Part shown: piece by piece, positions 63,726-64,000 of the stretch | Numbering within the stretch: position 1 is the first letter of the stretch | How the letters are laid out: every line of letters starts with the position of its first letter | Assembly (NCBI RefSeq): GCF_963678635.1 | Contig: NC_087062.1 | Coordinates: forward strand, 58,916,129-58,980,128 | DNA: 64,000 nt | Direction of reading: 5' to 3' | Source: Symsagittifera roscoffensis | Lineage: Eukaryota > Xenacoelomorpha > Acoela > Convolutidae | Position numbers and translations under genes: made by a program | Notes under the pieces: generated by a model | Told to the model about the DNA's origin: nothing | What the model saw: the letters and a program-made list of their open reading frames with translations, nothing else | Databases searched by the model: none

Positions 63726-64000
63726 ACGAATTGAAATGCTTATCATGACCTCTGGAAAAGGTCGGCTAATTTTCAGAATAGTTTTTTTTCGATTAACCTC
63801 CTTTGTTTTTATATAAAAGTGATTGATTCCTAATGTGAAATTTTAGAAAAAATCAAATCAACTTTTTTTTCAAAATTTTTTCAAGTTTTAAAAATGTCTT
63901 TTTTTCTCAATTCAAGTAATAGAATTGGTTCAATTTTTTGTTGTTTTTTGTTAATGTTTTTTTTTGCTTTTTGTTTTTTGTTTTTTTTTTCATTGGATTT

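Overview
The window is animal nuclear DNA, probably from an invertebrate. It carries intron-rich genes with GT-AG splice sites whose products are animal-specific: a Milton/TRAK mitochondrial transport adaptor, a tetraspanin and a Cys-loop anion channel. These sit in AT-rich DNA full of mobile elements. The phylum cannot be fixed from sequence alone. Splice sites were read by eye, but for the adaptor, the tetraspanin and most of the channel the reading phase matches across every junction.

Layout. (1) 573-38234, plus strand: a Milton/TRAK gene whose first exons lie left of the window. Sixteen exons join in phase to 1173 codons plus a stop. One further exon (33839-34300) ends in its own stop and looks like an alternative 3' end. 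Intron 3 holds a degraded Mutator-like (MULE) DNA transposon with terminal inverted repeats and a 9-bp target duplication. (2) 7456-26305, in intron 6 and antisense to the gene: a complete 18,850-bp Ty3/gypsy-type LTR retroelement. Its two 408-bp LTRs appear identical, it has a 4-bp target duplication, and it encodes an intact 2740-residue Gag-Pol, a large glycoprotein with a signal peptide and membrane segments, and several unrecognised proteins. (3) 38235-44590: repeat-rich intergenic DNA with a CATC-type minisatellite and a dead LINE fragment. (4) 44591-46054, minus strand: a two-exon tetraspanin. (5) 46055-54841: repeats, including a roughly 165-bp satellite array and a 429-bp-arm palindrome. 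(6) 54842-59897, minus strand: the 3' part (M1 to M4) of a Cys-loop anion-channel subunit with a very long intracellular loop. Its ligand-binding exons must lie beyond the right edge or were not recognised. (7) 59898-64000: repeats.

The most notable object is the retroelement. On the minus strand its order is 5' LTR, primer-binding site, leader, 155-aa basic ORF, Gag-Pol, two tiny hydrophobic membrane ORFs, an ATG-less P/S/T/Q-rich ORF, the Env-like glycoprotein, a 597-aa unknown ORF, a 1.5-kb 3' noncoding region and the 3' LTR. Neighbouring ORFs repeatedly overlap by a few bases (ATGA-type junctions), suggesting coupled translation. Identical LTRs and intact frames indicate a very recent insertion of an enveloped, retrovirus-like element.
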